DNA from: Betaproteobacteria bacterium
GTDB lineage: Bacteria > Pseudomonadota > Gammaproteobacteria > Burkholderiales > Rhodocyclaceae
DNA: 7,250 nucleotides
Reading direction: 5' to 3'
Assembly: GCA_028868235.1 (NCBI GenBank)
Contig: JAGWUW010000130.1
Coordinates: forward strand, 1 to 7,250
Below are positions 6,789 through 7,250 of the stretch, piece by piece. Under the pieces are notes generated by a model. The model worked only from the letters and a program-made list of their open reading frames with translations, was not told the origin of the DNA and ran no database searches. The translations under genes and the position numbers were made by a program. Each line of letters starts with the position of its first letter. The first letter of the stretch is position 1.

Positions 6789-7250
6789 TCAGCCGAAGAG
6801 GTCGGCCAGTTGCTTGACGATCAACACGACGACCACGCCGAGGAACGCCTTGCGGATGAAGCCTGCGCCATGCTTGAGTGCCAAGTGGGTGCCCATCCAC
6901 GAGCCGGCCAGGTTGCAAACAGCCATGAGTAGTCCGATCTGCCAGAGCACAGGCCCATGGCTGGCGAAGAAGGCAATGGCCGCCAGGTTGGTGGCGAAGT
7001 TGATGACCTTGGCACTGGCCGAGCCCTGCACGAAATCCATGCCGAACAGGCGGACGAAACCGAAGATCAGGAAGCTCCCGGTGCCCGGGCCGAAAAAGCC
7101 GTCGTAGACGCCAATCAGGCCACCGAATAGCGCCCCCTTCCAGCGGTCGCGGCCGTCAATGATCCGCGTCACCTGCTGGCCGAGATCCTTTTTCATGAAG
7201 GTATAGAGTGCGACGGCGATCATCATGATGACGACCAGGGGGCGCATGGT
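6789..7250 (-). CDS. TauE/SafE family (YfcA-like) permease, C-terminal part (runs off right edge)
   Basis: The reading frame is open to the right edge of the window, and only the last 153 codons are visible out of the 250-270 usual for the family. An in-frame ATG at 7247 is probably internal, because half the protein would otherwise be missing. The visible part has about four to five hydrophobic segments. The glycine-rich family signature of the second repeat is clear: GVYDGFFGPGTGSFL at residues 46-60 counted from that ATG. It is followed by KVINFATNLAAIAFF, a helix-rich GSWMGTHLALKHG block and the final helix AFLGVVVVLIVKQL. The family comprises integral membrane proteins proposed to move sulfite, organosulfonates or other organic anions; the GxYDGFFGPGTG wording points to the YfcA branch, whose substrate is not established. 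Its position at the head of the DctB/DctD operon suggests that the sensor and the permease concern the same compound. Confidence 0.9.
   Translation of the reverse strand, partial: TMRPLVVIMMIAVALYTFMKKDLGQQVTRIIDGRDRWKGALFGGLIGVYDGFFGPGTGSFLIFGFVRLFGMDFVQGSASAKVINFATNLAAIAFFASHGPVLWQIGLLMAVCNLAGSWMGTHLALKHGAGFIRKAFLGVVVVLIVKQLADLFG

Noticed and set aside
1..7250. Mobile elements, CRISPR arrays, or long direct repeats
   Set aside because: No transposase or integrase motif, no regularly spaced repeat and no terminal inverted repeats were seen. Gene order, strand and composition are uniform apart from the two promoter-like AT-rich patches.

Overview
The window is a GC-rich (roughly 60%) bacterial chromosomal segment. 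All six supported protein genes lie on the minus strand. In transcription order (right to left) they are: the C-terminal part of a TauE/SafE (YfcA-like) membrane permease, a DctB-type sensor histidine kinase, a DctD-type sigma-54-dependent response regulator, a methyl-accepting chemotaxis protein, a LysR-type regulator, and the N-terminal part of an RsbQ-like alpha/beta hydrolase that runs off the left edge. The protein families, the codon bias and the DctB/DctD plus chemoreceptor repertoire suggest a free-living, motile betaproteobacterium, possibly of the Rhodocyclales. That placement is inference from general family resemblance, not a database match.

Right part (3574-7250): permease, kinase and regulator look like one operon. 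The permease stop and the kinase start are 39 nt apart, and the kinase stop and regulator start overlap in ATGA. The kinase has a large periplasmic double-Cache/PDC-like sensor between two membrane helices, a coiled-coil linker and a complete HisKA/HATPase core. The regulator has receiver, AAA+ sigma-54 activator and Fis-type DNA-binding domains. Together they form a complete route from an extracellular small molecule, probably a carboxylate or similar anion, to a sigma-54 promoter. The usual partner of such a pair is a DctA or TRAP C4-dicarboxylate transporter; here the visible neighbour is a YfcA-like permease.

Middle (1720-3573): a chemoreceptor with a four-helix-bundle periplasmic domain follows after a 228-nt AT-rich gap that probably holds its own promoter.

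Left part (1-1719): a 299-nt gap unusually dense in dyad symmetry (two overlapping inverted repeats, then six consecutive hairpins, the last with a 13-bp stem) separates the chemoreceptor from a Nac/LysR-like regulator. A 145-nt gap then leads to the RsbQ-like hydrolase, which has a clear ribosome binding site. Most of the window is ordinary signal-transduction content. The two items most worth following are the hairpin-rich gap at 1482-1669 and the pairing of DctB/DctD with a YfcA-like permease. No mobile element, CRISPR array, tRNA or rRNA is visible.
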